This document shows, in pieces, positions 54,717 through 63,348 of a DNA stretch of 64,000 nucleotides. Position 1 is the stretch's first letter. Each line of letters starts with the position of its first letter. Below the pieces are notes generated by a model. It made no database searches. It saw nothing but the letters and a program-made list of their open reading frames with translations, and was not told the DNA's origin. A program made the translations under genes and the position numbers. This DNA is from JBGAHD01 sp044226395. GTDB lineage: Bacteria; Pseudomonadota; Gammaproteobacteria; Xanthomonadales; Ahniellaceae. The DNA lies in assembly GCA_044226395.1 (NCBI GenBank), contig JBGAHD010000003.1, positions 992,001-1,056,000 on the forward strand, given 5' to 3'.

Positions 54717-56165
54717 ATGCATCTGGATCTGGACGGACAAGGGCCGCTGCACGCGCAACTCACACGCGCCTTGAAGCAGGCCATCCTCGGGCGCCGCTTG
54801 CGCGCGGGCCTGCGGTTGCCGGCCACGCGCGATCTGGCGCGGCAACTGGGCTTGTCGCGCAACACCGTGCTGTCCGCGTACGAGCAACTCAGCGCCGAAG
54901 GCTTCATCGAAGGTCGCGTCGGCTCCGGCAGTTTCGTCGCGGCCGTGCCCGGGCTCGCGCCCGCGCCGGCGACCGCGAGCACGCGCGCCGCGCGCGCGCG
55001 TCTGAGTCGCTACGCCGAGGCCGCCACCGCGCAGTCGCCGCATCATCCGCCGGGGCGACGTCGCCTGGCGCTGCGCTACTCGCTCGAATACGGTTTGCCT
55101 TTGGTGCCGCCGTCGCTGCACGTGGCGTGGCGACGCGCGCTGGGTCGCGCGGCCAATGACACTGGCTTCGACTATCCGCCGTCCGAAGGCTTGCCGGCGC
55201 TGCGCGCGGCGGTGGCGCGTTATCTCGGCGTGCGCCGCGGCATCGCGGTCGAGGCCGAGGACGTGCTGATCGTCGGCGGCACGCAGCAGGCGATTGATCT
55301 GGTCGGTCGCGCGCTGCTCGATCACGGCGATCGCGTGTTGGTGGAAGATCCTTGCTATCAAGGCATGCGTCAGGTGCTGAGCGCGCTGGGCGCGAAGCTG
55401 TCGGCCGTGCCTTGCGATGACGAAGGCTTGCGCGTGGATCGATTGCCGAAAGCGCGCGCGCGCTTGTTGTGCGTCACGCCTTCGCATCAGTTTCCCAGCG
55501 GCGCGATTTTGTCGCTGCCGCGACGCGTGGCCTTGCTCGATTGGGCGCGACGCAGTCAGGCCTATGTGCTCGAGGACGACTACGACGGCGAGTTCCGCCA
55601 CGACGGTCGGCCGCTGGCCGCGCTGAAATCGCTCGATGTCGACGGCCGCGTGTTCTACATCGGCTCGTTCTCGAAAGTGCTGTTCCCCGCCTTGCGCCTG
55701 GGTTATCTGGTCGTGCCACCGGCGCTGCGCGAAACCTTTCGCGCGCTCAAGTGGCTGGCCGATCGCGGTTGCGGCGCGGTCGAGCAGCAGGCGCTGGCGA
55801 GCCTGATCGACTCGGGTCAGTTCGAGCGCCAACTGCGCCGCACCGGCAAGTTGCTCGGCGAGCGCCGCCGCGCGCTGCTCGATGCCCTGCGCCGGCATTG
55901 CGCGCGTTGGATCGAACCACTCGGCGCGAGTTCGGGCATGCATCTGCTGGCGCGCCTGACCGAGCATGGCCACGATCAGGTCGCGGCCATCGTCGACGCG
56001 GCCGAGGCGCGCGCGGTTTGCGTGTTCGCCGCCGCGCCGTACTACGTCAAACCGCCGGCGCGGCCGGGTTTGCTGTTGGGATTTTCAGGCCTGTCGCCGC
56101 GCGACCTCCACGAGGCCGCGCGCCGGTTGGGCGAGGCCTTGGCCGCGATCGCGCCCCGGCCCTGA
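54717..56165 (+). CDS. MocR/PdxR-family regulator (GntR HTH fused to aminotransferase fold)
   Basis: 482 residues from ATG 54717, giving the compact family start LDGQGPLHAQLTRALKQAIL; an in-frame ATG at 54660 would add 19 residues. The GntR winged helix spans about 15-75 (LPATRDLARQLGLSRNTVLSAYEQLSAEGFI). The C-terminal fold-type I aminotransferase domain has the PLP lysine K320 in GSFSKVLFPALRLGY and the EDDYDGEFRH segment. It senses PLP and probably controls the divergent PNPOx-like gene 103 bases away. Confidence 0.93.
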   Translation: MHLDLDGQGPLHAQLTRALKQAILGRRLRAGLRLPATRDLARQLGLSRNTVLSAYEQLSAEGFIEGRVGSGSFVAAVPGLAPAPATASTRAARARLSRYAEAATAQSPHHPPGRRRLALRYSLEYGLPLVPPSLHVAWRRALGRAANDTGFDYPPSEGLPALRAAVARYLGVRRGIAVEAEDVLIVGGTQQAIDLVGRALLDHGDRVLVEDPCYQGMRQVLSALGAKLSAVPCDDEGLRVDRLPKARARLLCVTPSHQFPSGAILSLPRRVALLDWARRSQAYVLEDDYDGEFRHDGRPLAALKSLDVDGRVFYIGSFSKVLFPALRLGYLVVPPALRETFRALKWLADRGCGAVEQQALASLIDSGQFERQLRRTGKLLGERRRALLDALRRHCARWIEPLGASSGMHLLARLTEHGHDQVAAIVDAAEARAVCVFAAAPYYVKPPARPGLLLGFSGLSPRDLHEAARRLGEALAAIAPRP

Positions 56166-56268
56166 GCGGTCGCGCAAAACGCCACGCGCGCCATCGATGC
56201 GCGCTTCACCCCTTTTGAGGCATCATTCGCGGCCCCACATCGGCATCCCCGCCCGCGGCCTCGATCTC

Positions 56269-56820
56269 ATGGGTTATTCCAGCTCCAGCGAACCGGTTCG
56301 ATTCGAGCGCGACGTGGCCGCCGTCATGGTGCCGCAAGGCGAGACCGTGACTTTGCCCGCCGGCCAGGCCGGCTACATCACGCAGGCGCTGGGCGGCAGC
56401 TTCACGGTGTACGTGGACGGCAATCTGTTCCGCATCCGCAACGAAGACGCCGACGCCTTGGGCAAAGAGCCCTTTGCGCTGCCGGAACTGCCGGCCAATG
56501 CCGATGACGCCGAAGTCGAGAAGCTCGTCTGGTCGCAGTTGCGCACCTGCTTCGACCCCGAGATTCCGATCAATATCGTCGAGCTGGGCCTGGTCTACGA
56601 GTGCAAGCTCGAACGCGTCGACGACGCGCGCAAGGTCTCGGTCAAGATGACCCTCACCGCGCCCGGTTGCGGCATGGGCGACATTCTCGTCGAGGACGTG
56701 CGCAGCAAGCTCGAGTTGATTCCCACGATCGCCGAGGCCGATGTCGAACTGGTGTTCGATCCGCCCTGGAATCAAAGCATGATGTCGGAAGCCGCGCGTT
56801 TGGAAACCGGCATGCTGTGA
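56269..56820 (+). CDS. sufT: putative Fe-S cluster assembly protein SufT (MIP18/DUF59 family)
   Basis: 183 residues. A 75-residue N-terminal SufT-specific region (VPQGETVTLPAGQAGYITQALGG) precedes the DUF59 domain, which has WSQLRTCFDPEIPINIVELGLVY and the single conserved cysteine in LTAPGCGMGDILVEDV. It supports Fe-S cluster maturation, and is usually near the suf operon but stands alone here. Its stop codon lies within a hairpin shared with the convergent gene. Confidence 0.9.
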   Translation: MGYSSSSEPVRFERDVAAVMVPQGETVTLPAGQAGYITQALGGSFTVYVDGNLFRIRNEDADALGKEPFALPELPANADDAEVEKLVWSQLRTCFDPEIPINIVELGLVYECKLERVDDARKVSVKMTLTAPGCGMGDILVEDVRSKLELIPTIAEADVELVFDPPWNQSMMSEAARLETGML

Positions 56821-56837
56821 GCGCGTCGCGCGCTCAC
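56817..56837. terminator. hairpin embedding both stop codons of sufT and the REC/EAL gene
   Basis: GTGAGCGCG (56817-56825) pairs exactly with CGCGCTCAC (56829-56837) around a TCG loop. The TGA of sufT (56818-56820) and the TGA of the opposing gene (56834-56836) both lie in the stem. Likely a compact bidirectional transcript end. Confidence 0.55.
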
Positions 56838-59245
56838 CAGATCGGACGGTTGAAGTCGAACTCGGGCTCGGCCACCGCGCGGCCCAGCCCATCGCCCACG
56901 CCATAGTCGATGCCCAGGCGCAGCAGCACGTGCGCGCGATCGATCGATTCGACCGTGGGCGCGATCACCATCGCGCCCAATTGATGGGCCTTGCGCACCA
57001 GCGCCAACAAGGTACTGCTCACCGCCTTGTCGCTGGTCGTGTTCTCGACGAGCTCGGGATCCAGGCGCAAAAAATCCAGTGGCAAGGCGTTGAGCAGATG
57101 CACCGCCGCCCAGTCGCGCCCGAAATCGGAAAGGCCCAGGCGCACGCCAGCCTGACGCAGGCGCTTGATCGGCTCGGCCAGCACGGCGCGACGATCGACG
57201 AGATCGCGGCTCGACAGCTCCAGCGTGAGGCCGGTGCCGGAGAGCTTGCGCGCCTTCAATTCTTCCAGCAGCCAATCGATCAGCGGCGCGTCGAGCAGGG
57301 TGTCGGCGAGCGCGGGCAGGAACAAGCGAATCTGTCGGCCCAGGCGCAGGCGCGATTCGCGCGCTTCCAGCGCGATGGCCAGGCGTCGACGATCGAGATC
57401 ATGCAGCGCGCCCATCTCGGCCGCGACCGGCGCGTAGATGCCGTAATCGGCGCGCGCGCCGGGGTCTTGCGTGCTGACCAGCGCGAAGACCAAATCGAAT
57501 TGGCCACCGAGCTTGCCCGTCAACGGCACCATCGGCCGGAATTCGACGCGCGCGTTGGCGTCGTTCCACGGCCGCGACAGCACCGCGCGCACCGCGAGTT
57601 GCGGGTCGGGACGCACGAGCGTGTATTCGCTCGGTTCGTACCACAGCACGCGATTGCCGCCGACGCGCGAAGCCGCCATCGACGCGGCTTCGGCGCGCGC
57701 CACGCGCGCGTCGGCGCCGGGCTCGGATTCGTCGAGCAGGGTGATGCCGATGCTCGCGGTGATCGGCACCGCGTCCTCGCCACCGCCAGCGCGACGCTCG
57801 GCGAGCTTGAAGCGCAGGCGCTCGGCCAGTTCGGTCACTTGATCGCGATGTTCGCGCGAGGCGATCACCGCGTAGACGAAATCGCGCAGCGGCGCGGCTT
57901 GATCGCCGGTGGCCAGGGCTTCGCGCATGGCTTGCGCGATCTCGGTTTCGAGATGCGCGAGGCCGGTCAGGCCCACGGCCTCGCGCACACGATCGGCGCG
58001 ATCGAGCGCGACCAGCAGCAGCGCCGTGCCGCGCGGCAAGCGCGCGTCGCCGATGCGATCGATCAGATGCTCGCGCAACCACAGGCCCGTGCGCGGATTG
58101 CGCCCGGCCGCGTGCGAGGCCTGACCGCGCAGCCATTGCGCGCGCTGCACGCGCGAGCGAATGACCGAGGTCAGATGGCGCGGCTTGAGCGGCTTGGTCA
58201 GCACTTCGTCGGCGCCGGCGGCGATGGCGTCGAAGCGCTGCGCGTCATCGGCCTCGTCGGCGTAGAGCACGATCGGCACGGTGGCGAATTCGGCTTGTTG
58301 ATGCATCACCTGCGCGAGCTCGTAACCGCGCGCGTCGGGCAGGGTGTAGTCGACCAGCACGATGTCGGGGCGAAATTCGCCGAGCGCCGCGAGGCCGGTT
58401 TCGCCATCGAAGGCCAGGCGCGCGGTCATGCCTTGCTCGACCAGCCAGCGACCGCAGGTCGCGGCATGCTCGCGATCGGCGTCGACGATGAGCACGCGAA
58501 ACGGCGTGGCCTCGACGCGGCCAAGCAGTTCCTCGATGCGCTGCACGACGCGGTAGCTGTCGAGCGGCGCGCCGAAGAACGCGGTGGCGCCGGTGCGCAT
58601 GGCCAACAGACGATGCGTGACATCGCGCGAGCCCGACAGCACGACCAGGGCCGGTCCGAGCGGACTGCCCGGCGCGCCTTCGCCGAGCTTCTGCGCCAGG
58701 CGCGGCACCGCGCGTAAACGTGGCGCCTCGAGCACCAGCACGCCAGGGCGCGTGCCGACGAGCCAGGTCTCGAGATCATCGATCTCGCTGAAATGACGCA
58801 CCTGGAAACCGCGCTCGGTCAGGGAATCGAGCAGGCCCGGCGCCAGGGATTCGGTGACGCCGAGCATGCACACGGTGTTGCGCGCCTCGACCGGGCGCGT
58901 GGGCGCGGCCGGCGGGGTCAGCGCGGCGACGTTGCTTTCGAAGGGACCGTGGGCGACTTGCGCGTCCTCGGTCGAGAACAGCGCATTGGCCAGCACGTTC
59001 AAGCGCGACAATTGACCGCGATTGGGAATCAGCGAGCCATCGGCGAACGCGGCCAAATACGCCACCATGTCCGCGGCGCGTTCGCCGAGGGCATCGGTGT
59101 GCGTTTCGATCAGATCGTCTAGCGTCGTGGAGAAATCACGGGCCACGTCCACGTCCCATTGGGACGCCAAATGCGACCAGCGTTCCTTGAGCGCTTCGAG
59201 CATATCCGAGCTACCGTCGAATGGCCGAGCGTTTGCGTGACTCAT
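56834..59245 (-). CDS. degenerate REC-REC-GGDEF-EAL regulatory protein
   Basis: About 803 residues from ATG 59245 (GGGGATTTG upstream). Residues 1-100 are helical. A first receiver-like domain (about 122-240) lacks the phospho-Asp (VLVLEAPRL), while the second (about 249-365) is canonical with D299 in LVDYTLPD and K351. The GGDEF-like domain (about 385-590) reads RDFVYAV where GGDEF is expected. The EAL-like domain (about 610-800) has no EAL motif (EFRPMVPL) and its metal residues are altered (LDFLRLDPELVEN). It is therefore probably a c-di-GMP receptor or protein scaffold rather than an enzyme. Divergent from an FHA protein. Confidence 0.85.
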   Translation of the reverse strand: MSHANARPFDGSSDMLEALKERWSHLASQWDVDVARDFSTTLDDLIETHTDALGERAADMVAYLAAFADGSLIPNRGQLSRLNVLANALFSTEDAQVAHGPFESNVAALTPPAAPTRPVEARNTVCMLGVTESLAPGLLDSLTERGFQVRHFSEIDDLETWLVGTRPGVLVLEAPRLRAVPRLAQKLGEGAPGSPLGPALVVLSGSRDVTHRLLAMRTGATAFFGAPLDSYRVVQRIEELLGRVEATPFRVLIVDADREHAATCGRWLVEQGMTARLAFDGETGLAALGEFRPDIVLVDYTLPDARGYELAQVMHQQAEFATVPIVLYADEADDAQRFDAIAAGADEVLTKPLKPRHLTSVIRSRVQRAQWLRGQASHAAGRNPRTGLWLREHLIDRIGDARLPRGTALLLVALDRADRVREAVGLTGLAHLETEIAQAMREALATGDQAAPLRDFVYAVIASREHRDQVTELAERLRFKLAERRAGGGEDAVPITASIGITLLDESEPGADARVARAEAASMAASRVGGNRVLWYEPSEYTLVRPDPQLAVRAVLSRPWNDANARVEFRPMVPLTGKLGGQFDLVFALVSTQDPGARADYGIYAPVAAEMGALHDLDRRRLAIALEARESRLRLGRQIRLFLPALADTLLDAPLIDWLLEELKARKLSGTGLTLELSSRDLVDRRAVLAEPIKRLRQAGVRLGLSDFGRDWAAVHLLNALPLDFLRLDPELVENTTSDKAVSSTLLALVRKAHQLGAMVIAPTVESIDRAHVLLRLGIDYGVGDGLGRAVAEPEFDFNRPIW

Positions 59246-59423
59246 CAAATCCCCTGTGGGCCGCCGCGCCAAGCGTGACGACACGCCCGGAGCTTGGCAC
59301 GCCCACCCCCTCGGTGACGTGCGGCCCCTCACAGAATTATGCGCCTGGTCGCGCCGTTTGCCTTGTGGATGTGACGCGCTTCGCGCAAACTTCGCCGACA
59401 GGCTACACGCCCGGAAGCTGCGC

Positions 59424-60119
59424 ATGACCCAGGCCCTAGAACGTATCCGTCTGCATCACCTCGAAGGCCCAAGGGCCGGGCAGATCGACGAATTTTGTCA
59501 ACCCAGCGTGGTCGTCGGCCGGGCCGCCGATTGCCATCTGGTGTTCGCGACCGAGCGTGGCGTGTCGGGCCACCACTGTGAAATCAGACAGGCCAATGGC
59601 GCGTTCGAGCTGGTCGACAGCAACAGCACCAATGGCACCTTCGTCGGCGACGATCGCATCGGCACGCGCGTGCTCAAGAATGGCGATCAGGTGCGCTTTG
59701 GTTACATGGGTCCGCTGGTGCGGGTCGAGATCGAAGTGCTCGCGCAGCCGATGCACGCCGATTCCGACGCCGGCGCCAGTTCGACCATGATGTTCTCGGC
59801 GCGCCGGATCAACGAAGCCGCCAGCGCCGCGCCGCCGGAAGTGACCTTGCCGCCACCGTCGCGCGCGCCCGCGCCGCCGCCGGTGGCGCCGACGCCGCCG
59901 TCCAATCCCATGCCCGCCGCGCAACCCGCGCGCGCCGCGGCGCCCGTGGCGCCGCCGCGTCCGGCCGCGCCGGCGGCCAAGGCAGCGCCCACGCCTGCCG
60001 CCGCGCCTGGCGCCAAGAAGGGCGGCTCGCGCGCCGTGCTGTGGATCATCACCTTGATCGTGATTCTCGGTCTGGCCGGTGGCGCCGCCGTGCTCGCGCG
60101 CTTGATGGTTCCGCACTGA
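59424..60119 (+). CDS. FHA-domain protein with Pro/Ala-rich linker and C-terminal membrane anchor
   Basis: 231 residues from ATG 59424. The FHA domain spans about 25-105: VVGRAADCHLVF (Gly-Arg), VSGHHCEI and DSNSTNGTFVGDDRI supply the phosphothreonine-binding residues. A Pro/Ala-rich linker (about 140-200) leads to a C-terminal membrane helix (AVLWIITLIVILGLAGGAAVLARL), so the FHA domain faces the cytoplasm. It could read phosphorylation by the window's Ser/Thr kinase, though they are 50 kb apart; that is speculation. Confidence 0.88.
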   Translation: MTQALERIRLHHLEGPRAGQIDEFCQPSVVVGRAADCHLVFATERGVSGHHCEIRQANGAFELVDSNSTNGTFVGDDRIGTRVLKNGDQVRFGYMGPLVRVEIEVLAQPMHADSDAGASSTMMFSARRINEAASAAPPEVTLPPPSRAPAPPPVAPTPPSNPMPAAQPARAAAPVAPPRPAAPAAKAAPTPAAAPGAKKGGSRAVLWIITLIVILGLAGGAAVLARLMVPH

Positions 60120-60120
60120 C

Positions 60121-60552
60121 ATGGCCCGCCCGCGCAGCAGCGCCTGGCATTACCTGAGCTTGTTCGCGCTGCTCGTTTCGTTTCTCGTCAACACCGTCGC
60201 GTATGGCGCGCTGGCGCGCGTGCCGGTGGTGGGGCAGGGCGCGCGCGAAGCCGCGCACACGTCGTCGCCGCTGGCAAATTTCTACATCTGGCTCGGCGAG
60301 TACGTGGCCCAGGTGCCGGTGCTCGCGGGCATGGGCGAATCGCTGGTGCAATCGGCGTGGTCGCCGTTATTTGACCGCGCGCGCGAGGCGCCGGCGTTGA
60401 CGCTGGATCTGGTGCGCGGCGAAAGTCAAAACTTCACCCAGACCCTGTTGAACTTCAACTACTGGGCCACGCCGGTCTTGGTGCTGGTCTGGGGTTATTT
60501 CTGGATGCAGCGGCCGCGCAGCGTGCATCTGGTCAAGAGTTCGCGGCGCTGA
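60121..60552 (+). CDS. small two-helix membrane protein, unknown
   Basis: 143 residues starting one base after the FHA gene stop. Two hydrophobic segments (YLSLFALLVSFLVNTVAYGAL and NYWATPVLVLVWGYFWMQ) flank a soluble loop of about 70 residues. No family recognised. Tight spacing with the FHA gene suggests a shared transcript and perhaps a joint role at the membrane. Confidence 0.7.
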   Translation: MARPRSSAWHYLSLFALLVSFLVNTVAYGALARVPVVGQGAREAAHTSSPLANFYIWLGEYVAQVPVLAGMGESLVQSAWSPLFDRAREAPALTLDLVRGESQNFTQTLLNFNYWATPVLVLVWGYFWMQRPRSVHLVKSSRR

Positions 60553-60562
60553 GCGCGCCGCG
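60542..60562. terminator. hairpin with stop codon in the loop
   Basis: CGCGGCGC (60542-60549) pairs with GCGCCGCG (60555-60562). The TGA stop of the membrane protein (60550-60552) lies in the five-base loop. No T-run follows. Confidence 0.45.
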
Positions 60563-61130
60563 ACGTTTGCAACTTCCCAAGTCTTGATCGCGCCGCATCC
60601 GGCGTCGCGCGCGTCATTGATTTCTTCTATCGATTGGCGATGACCGCGGGCCTTGGGTCTTTCGCGCGACCGTGCGCGCGACGTCACGTCGACGCGCCAT
60701 CGCCACCCTCGCGCTGCAACCGCACGCAGTTCACCCTCGCGGGAATTCGCACGGCCATGCCGACTGGATCGATCCATAAAGCGTCTCGTCATATCTGTCC
60801 GGACAGGTTTGCTGCAACGCGGGCAGGATCGTCCAGACATCAAGCAGTTGAGCGTGTCGAACCCGTTGACGAGTGGTGCACCGCTGGCTATGGTGATGCC
60901 CGCGTTTTGCTCGGGGTGAGCAGAACGCTACCGATCGAGTCGTGCACGATGACGCAGGGAAGGGCGGCCTCCTGACACGACACTCTGCATGCGAAGAGGG
61001 CGCGTGTGGTCAGTCCGACACGGCGTGGAGAAAGTTTTTTTTTCCGCGTCTGGGAATGGATCGGTGGCAGTTGCGATACGGGGGCCGCGACGCTCGCGGC
61101 ACGCAATCCAACTCGGTGGGGACCAATCAC
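60563..61130. other. intergenic region before the subtilase gene
   Basis: About 570 bases with only short overlapping ORFs of no recognisable family. Near its end a weak stem (CGTGT ... ACACG, about 61003-61022) precedes a run of nine T at 61035-61043, which looks like an intrinsic terminator or leader attenuator on the plus strand. The remainder probably holds the subtilase promoter and 5' leader; no clear -35/-10 pair is identifiable. Confidence 0.4.
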
Positions 61131-62942
61131 GTGAGTAAGTCATCCAGCCACACGCTTCGCTTCAACGCGTTGAGCCTCGCGCTCGCCGGTGCCCTGGGCC
61201 TGGGCCTGTCGATGCAGGCGCAAGCGCAGTCCGTCCGTCCTGGTGCTGGCGCCGCCGCGCCGACGATCAACCTCGACGCGCTGAAGACACAACCCGATTT
61301 CACCCAATTCATCGTCAAGTATCGTGATGCCGACACCTCGACGCTGTCGTTGAACACGCGTCAGTCGAGCATCGCGCGCGCCGCCGCCTCGGCCGGGATT
61401 GGCCTGGCGTATCAACGTCAACTCGCCACCGGCGCCGATCTGGTCGCCGTCGATGGCGGCAAGCCGATCAATGCCACCGACGCCGCGCGCGTGATGGAAG
61501 CGCTGGCCAAGTCGGGCAATGTCGAATACGTCGAGCCGGATCTGCGCATGTTCGCGCTGCTCACGCCCAACGACACGCGTTACGGCGAGCAATGGGATTA
61601 CTCCAACCCGACTGGCGGCATGAACCTGCCCGCGGCCTGGGACATCGGCACGGGCACGGGCGTGGTGGTCGCGGTGATCGACACCGGCATCACCCCGCAC
61701 AGCGATCTGTCGGCGAACATCGTCGCCGGCTACGACTTCATCACCAGCACCTTCACCTCGCGCGACGGCAACGGCCGCGACTCGAATCCCAATGACGAGG
61801 GCGATTGGTCGCCGACCGCGGGTGAGTGCTACACCGGTTCGCCGGTGAGCAATTCGTCGTGGCACGGCACGCATGTCGCCGGCACGATCGCGGCGGTGAC
61901 CAACAACTCGCTCGGCGTGGCGGGCGTGGCCTTCGGCGCCAAGGTGCAGCCGGTGCGCGTGCTCGGCCGTTGCGGCGGCACGCTGTCGGACATCGCCGAT
62001 GCCATCGTGTGGGCCTCGGGCGGCACGGTCAGCGGCATTCCCGCCAACCCGACGCCGGCCAAGGTGATCAACATGTCGCTCGGCGGCAGTGGCACCTGCG
62101 CGGCGACGTATCAGAACGCGATCACGTCCGCGGTCGGTCGCGGCACGGTGGTCGTGGTGGCGGCGGGTAATTCCAACGCCAATGCCGCGAACTTCCAGCC
62201 GGCGAGCTGCAACAACGTGATCAATGTCGCCGCGCTGGATCGCAATGGCAGTCGCGCGTATTACTCGAACTTCGGCACCAGCATCGACGTGGCCGCGCCC
62301 GGTGGCGATGTGCGCTCGTCGTCGTCCAACGGCATTCTGTCGACGCTCAACACCGGCACGACCACGCAAGGCAGCGCCACGTACGCCTTCTATCAGGGCA
62401 CGTCGATGGCCTCGCCGCACGTGGCGGGCTTGGCCGCGTTGATCCTGTCGAAGAACGCCGCGCTGACGCCGGCCCAGGTCGAGACCTTCATTAAGAACAA
62501 CACGCGCGCGCTGCCGGGCACCTGCACCGGTGGTTGCGGCACGGGTTTGGTCGATGCCTTGAAGACGCTGCAGGCGGTGACCGGCACGGGCGGTGGCGGC
62601 GGCGCGTCGTTCACCAACACGACCGATTTCACGATCGCCGACAACGCCACGGTCGAATCGCCAATCACGGTCTCGGGCGTGACCGGCAATGCGCCGTCGA
62701 CGCTCAAGGTCTCGGTCGACATCAAGCACACCTATATCGGCGATCTGAAAGTCGATCTGGTGGCGCCCGATGGCTCGGTCTATGTCCTGCACAATCGCGC
62801 GGGCGGCAGCGCGGACAACATCCTGACCACGTACACGGTCAATGCTTCGTCCGAAGTCGCCAACGGCACGTGGAAGCTGCGCGTGAACGACAACGCGACG
62901 GCCGACACGGGTTACATCGATTCGTGGGGTCTGCAGTTCTGA
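61131..62942 (+). CDS. secreted S8 (subtilisin-like) serine peptidase with C-terminal P domain
   Basis: 603 residues from a GTG at 61131, which begins a signal peptide (SKSSSHTLRFNALSLALAGALGLGLSMQAQA). An I9-type propeptide follows (TQFIVKYRDADTS ... VEYVEPDLRMF, about 58-141). The catalytic triad is D184 (AVIDTGITPH), H245 (SSWHGTHVAGT) and S425 (YQGTSMASPHVAGL), with AAGNSN as the oxyanion Asn site. After about residue 495 a proprotein-convertase P domain follows (TLKVSVDIKHTYIGDLKVDL, APDGSVYVLHNRAGG, and DTGYIDSWGLQF at the end). It is an extracellular protease that matures by self-cleavage. Confidence 0.95.
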   Translation: MSKSSSHTLRFNALSLALAGALGLGLSMQAQAQSVRPGAGAAAPTINLDALKTQPDFTQFIVKYRDADTSTLSLNTRQSSIARAAASAGIGLAYQRQLATGADLVAVDGGKPINATDAARVMEALAKSGNVEYVEPDLRMFALLTPNDTRYGEQWDYSNPTGGMNLPAAWDIGTGTGVVVAVIDTGITPHSDLSANIVAGYDFITSTFTSRDGNGRDSNPNDEGDWSPTAGECYTGSPVSNSSWHGTHVAGTIAAVTNNSLGVAGVAFGAKVQPVRVLGRCGGTLSDIADAIVWASGGTVSGIPANPTPAKVINMSLGGSGTCAATYQNAITSAVGRGTVVVVAAGNSNANAANFQPASCNNVINVAALDRNGSRAYYSNFGTSIDVAAPGGDVRSSSSNGILSTLNTGTTTQGSATYAFYQGTSMASPHVAGLAALILSKNAALTPAQVETFIKNNTRALPGTCTGGCGTGLVDALKTLQAVTGTGGGGGASFTNTTDFTIADNATVESPITVSGVTGNAPSTLKVSVDIKHTYIGDLKVDLVAPDGSVYVLHNRAGGSADNILTTYTVNASSEVANGTWKLRVNDNATADTGYIDSWGLQF

Positions 62943-62952
62943 GGTGATGCTT

Positions 62953-62984
62953 CGCCACGACGCGCGGGCCCGCGCGTCGTGGCG
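62953..62984. terminator. perfect 32-bp palindrome after the subtilase gene
   Basis: Two 16-base arms (62953-62968 and 62969-62984) are exact reverse complements with no loop, 11 bases after the stop. As RNA it would form a very stable hairpin. It lacks a T-run and may protect the mRNA 3' end. Confidence 0.55.
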
Positions 62985-63066
62985 TCGTTGCGACCCCGGG
63001 ATCGGTGGGGACCTGTGCCGGGGTCGCTGGTAAGTGGGGGAAGTGGAAGTGGGAGTGGGGAGAGAG

Positions 63067-63095
63067 CCCCGGGGAAACCCGGGGTTTCTTTTTTT
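63067..63095 (+). terminator. rho-independent terminator
   Basis: CCCCGGG (63067-63073), loop GAAA, CCCGGGG (63078-63084), then TTTCTTTTTTT to 63095. A strong stem and T-run make this the clearest intrinsic terminator in the window, about 125 bases beyond the subtilase stop. Confidence 0.8.
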
Positions 63096-63185
63096 GGGCG
63101 CCAGGATTGGCTTGGGGAAGGGCGCTGAGGCGTGGGTCCTCACCTGACGGTGAGGAACCCGTGGGGGTTGTGGGGGTTGGATTTC

Positions 63186-63330
63186 GTGACGTCTTCGCTG
63201 GGCTCGGGGTGCCGCCCCTTGTCGGTGGGCGAGGGATTCAAGACATCCCTGTCTTGAACCCTCGCGGCGCACATCCTTGTGCGCTGGCCACCGACAAGGG
63301 GACCGTCACCCCGAGCCGTCGAAGCGTCAC
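63186..63330. repeat. large branched inverted-repeat element (cloverleaf-like)
   Basis: Nested pairings read by eye: GTGACG/CTTCG (63186-63197) with CGAAGCGTCAC (63320-63330); GCTCGGGGTG (63202-63211) with CACCCCGAGC (63307-63316); a 14-base arm (63215-63228) with 63288-63301; an inner hairpin 63230-63264 (CGAGGG-A-TTCAAGACA with TGTCTTGAA-CCCTCG, loop TCCC); and a second inner hairpin 63267-63284 (GCGCACA / TGTGCGC, loop TCCT). The result is a two-branched structure of about 145 bases. It is intergenic and probably a chromosomal palindromic repeat (REP/BIME-like) or a structured RNA. Confidence 0.7.
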
Positions 63331-63348
63331 TGGGGGTTGGGGGTAGAG

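Noticed and set aside
60634..60975. Short ORFs on both strands in the gap before the subtilase
   Set aside because: They overlap each other in several frames, lack recognisable motifs and lie in a region that looks like leader and promoter DNA.
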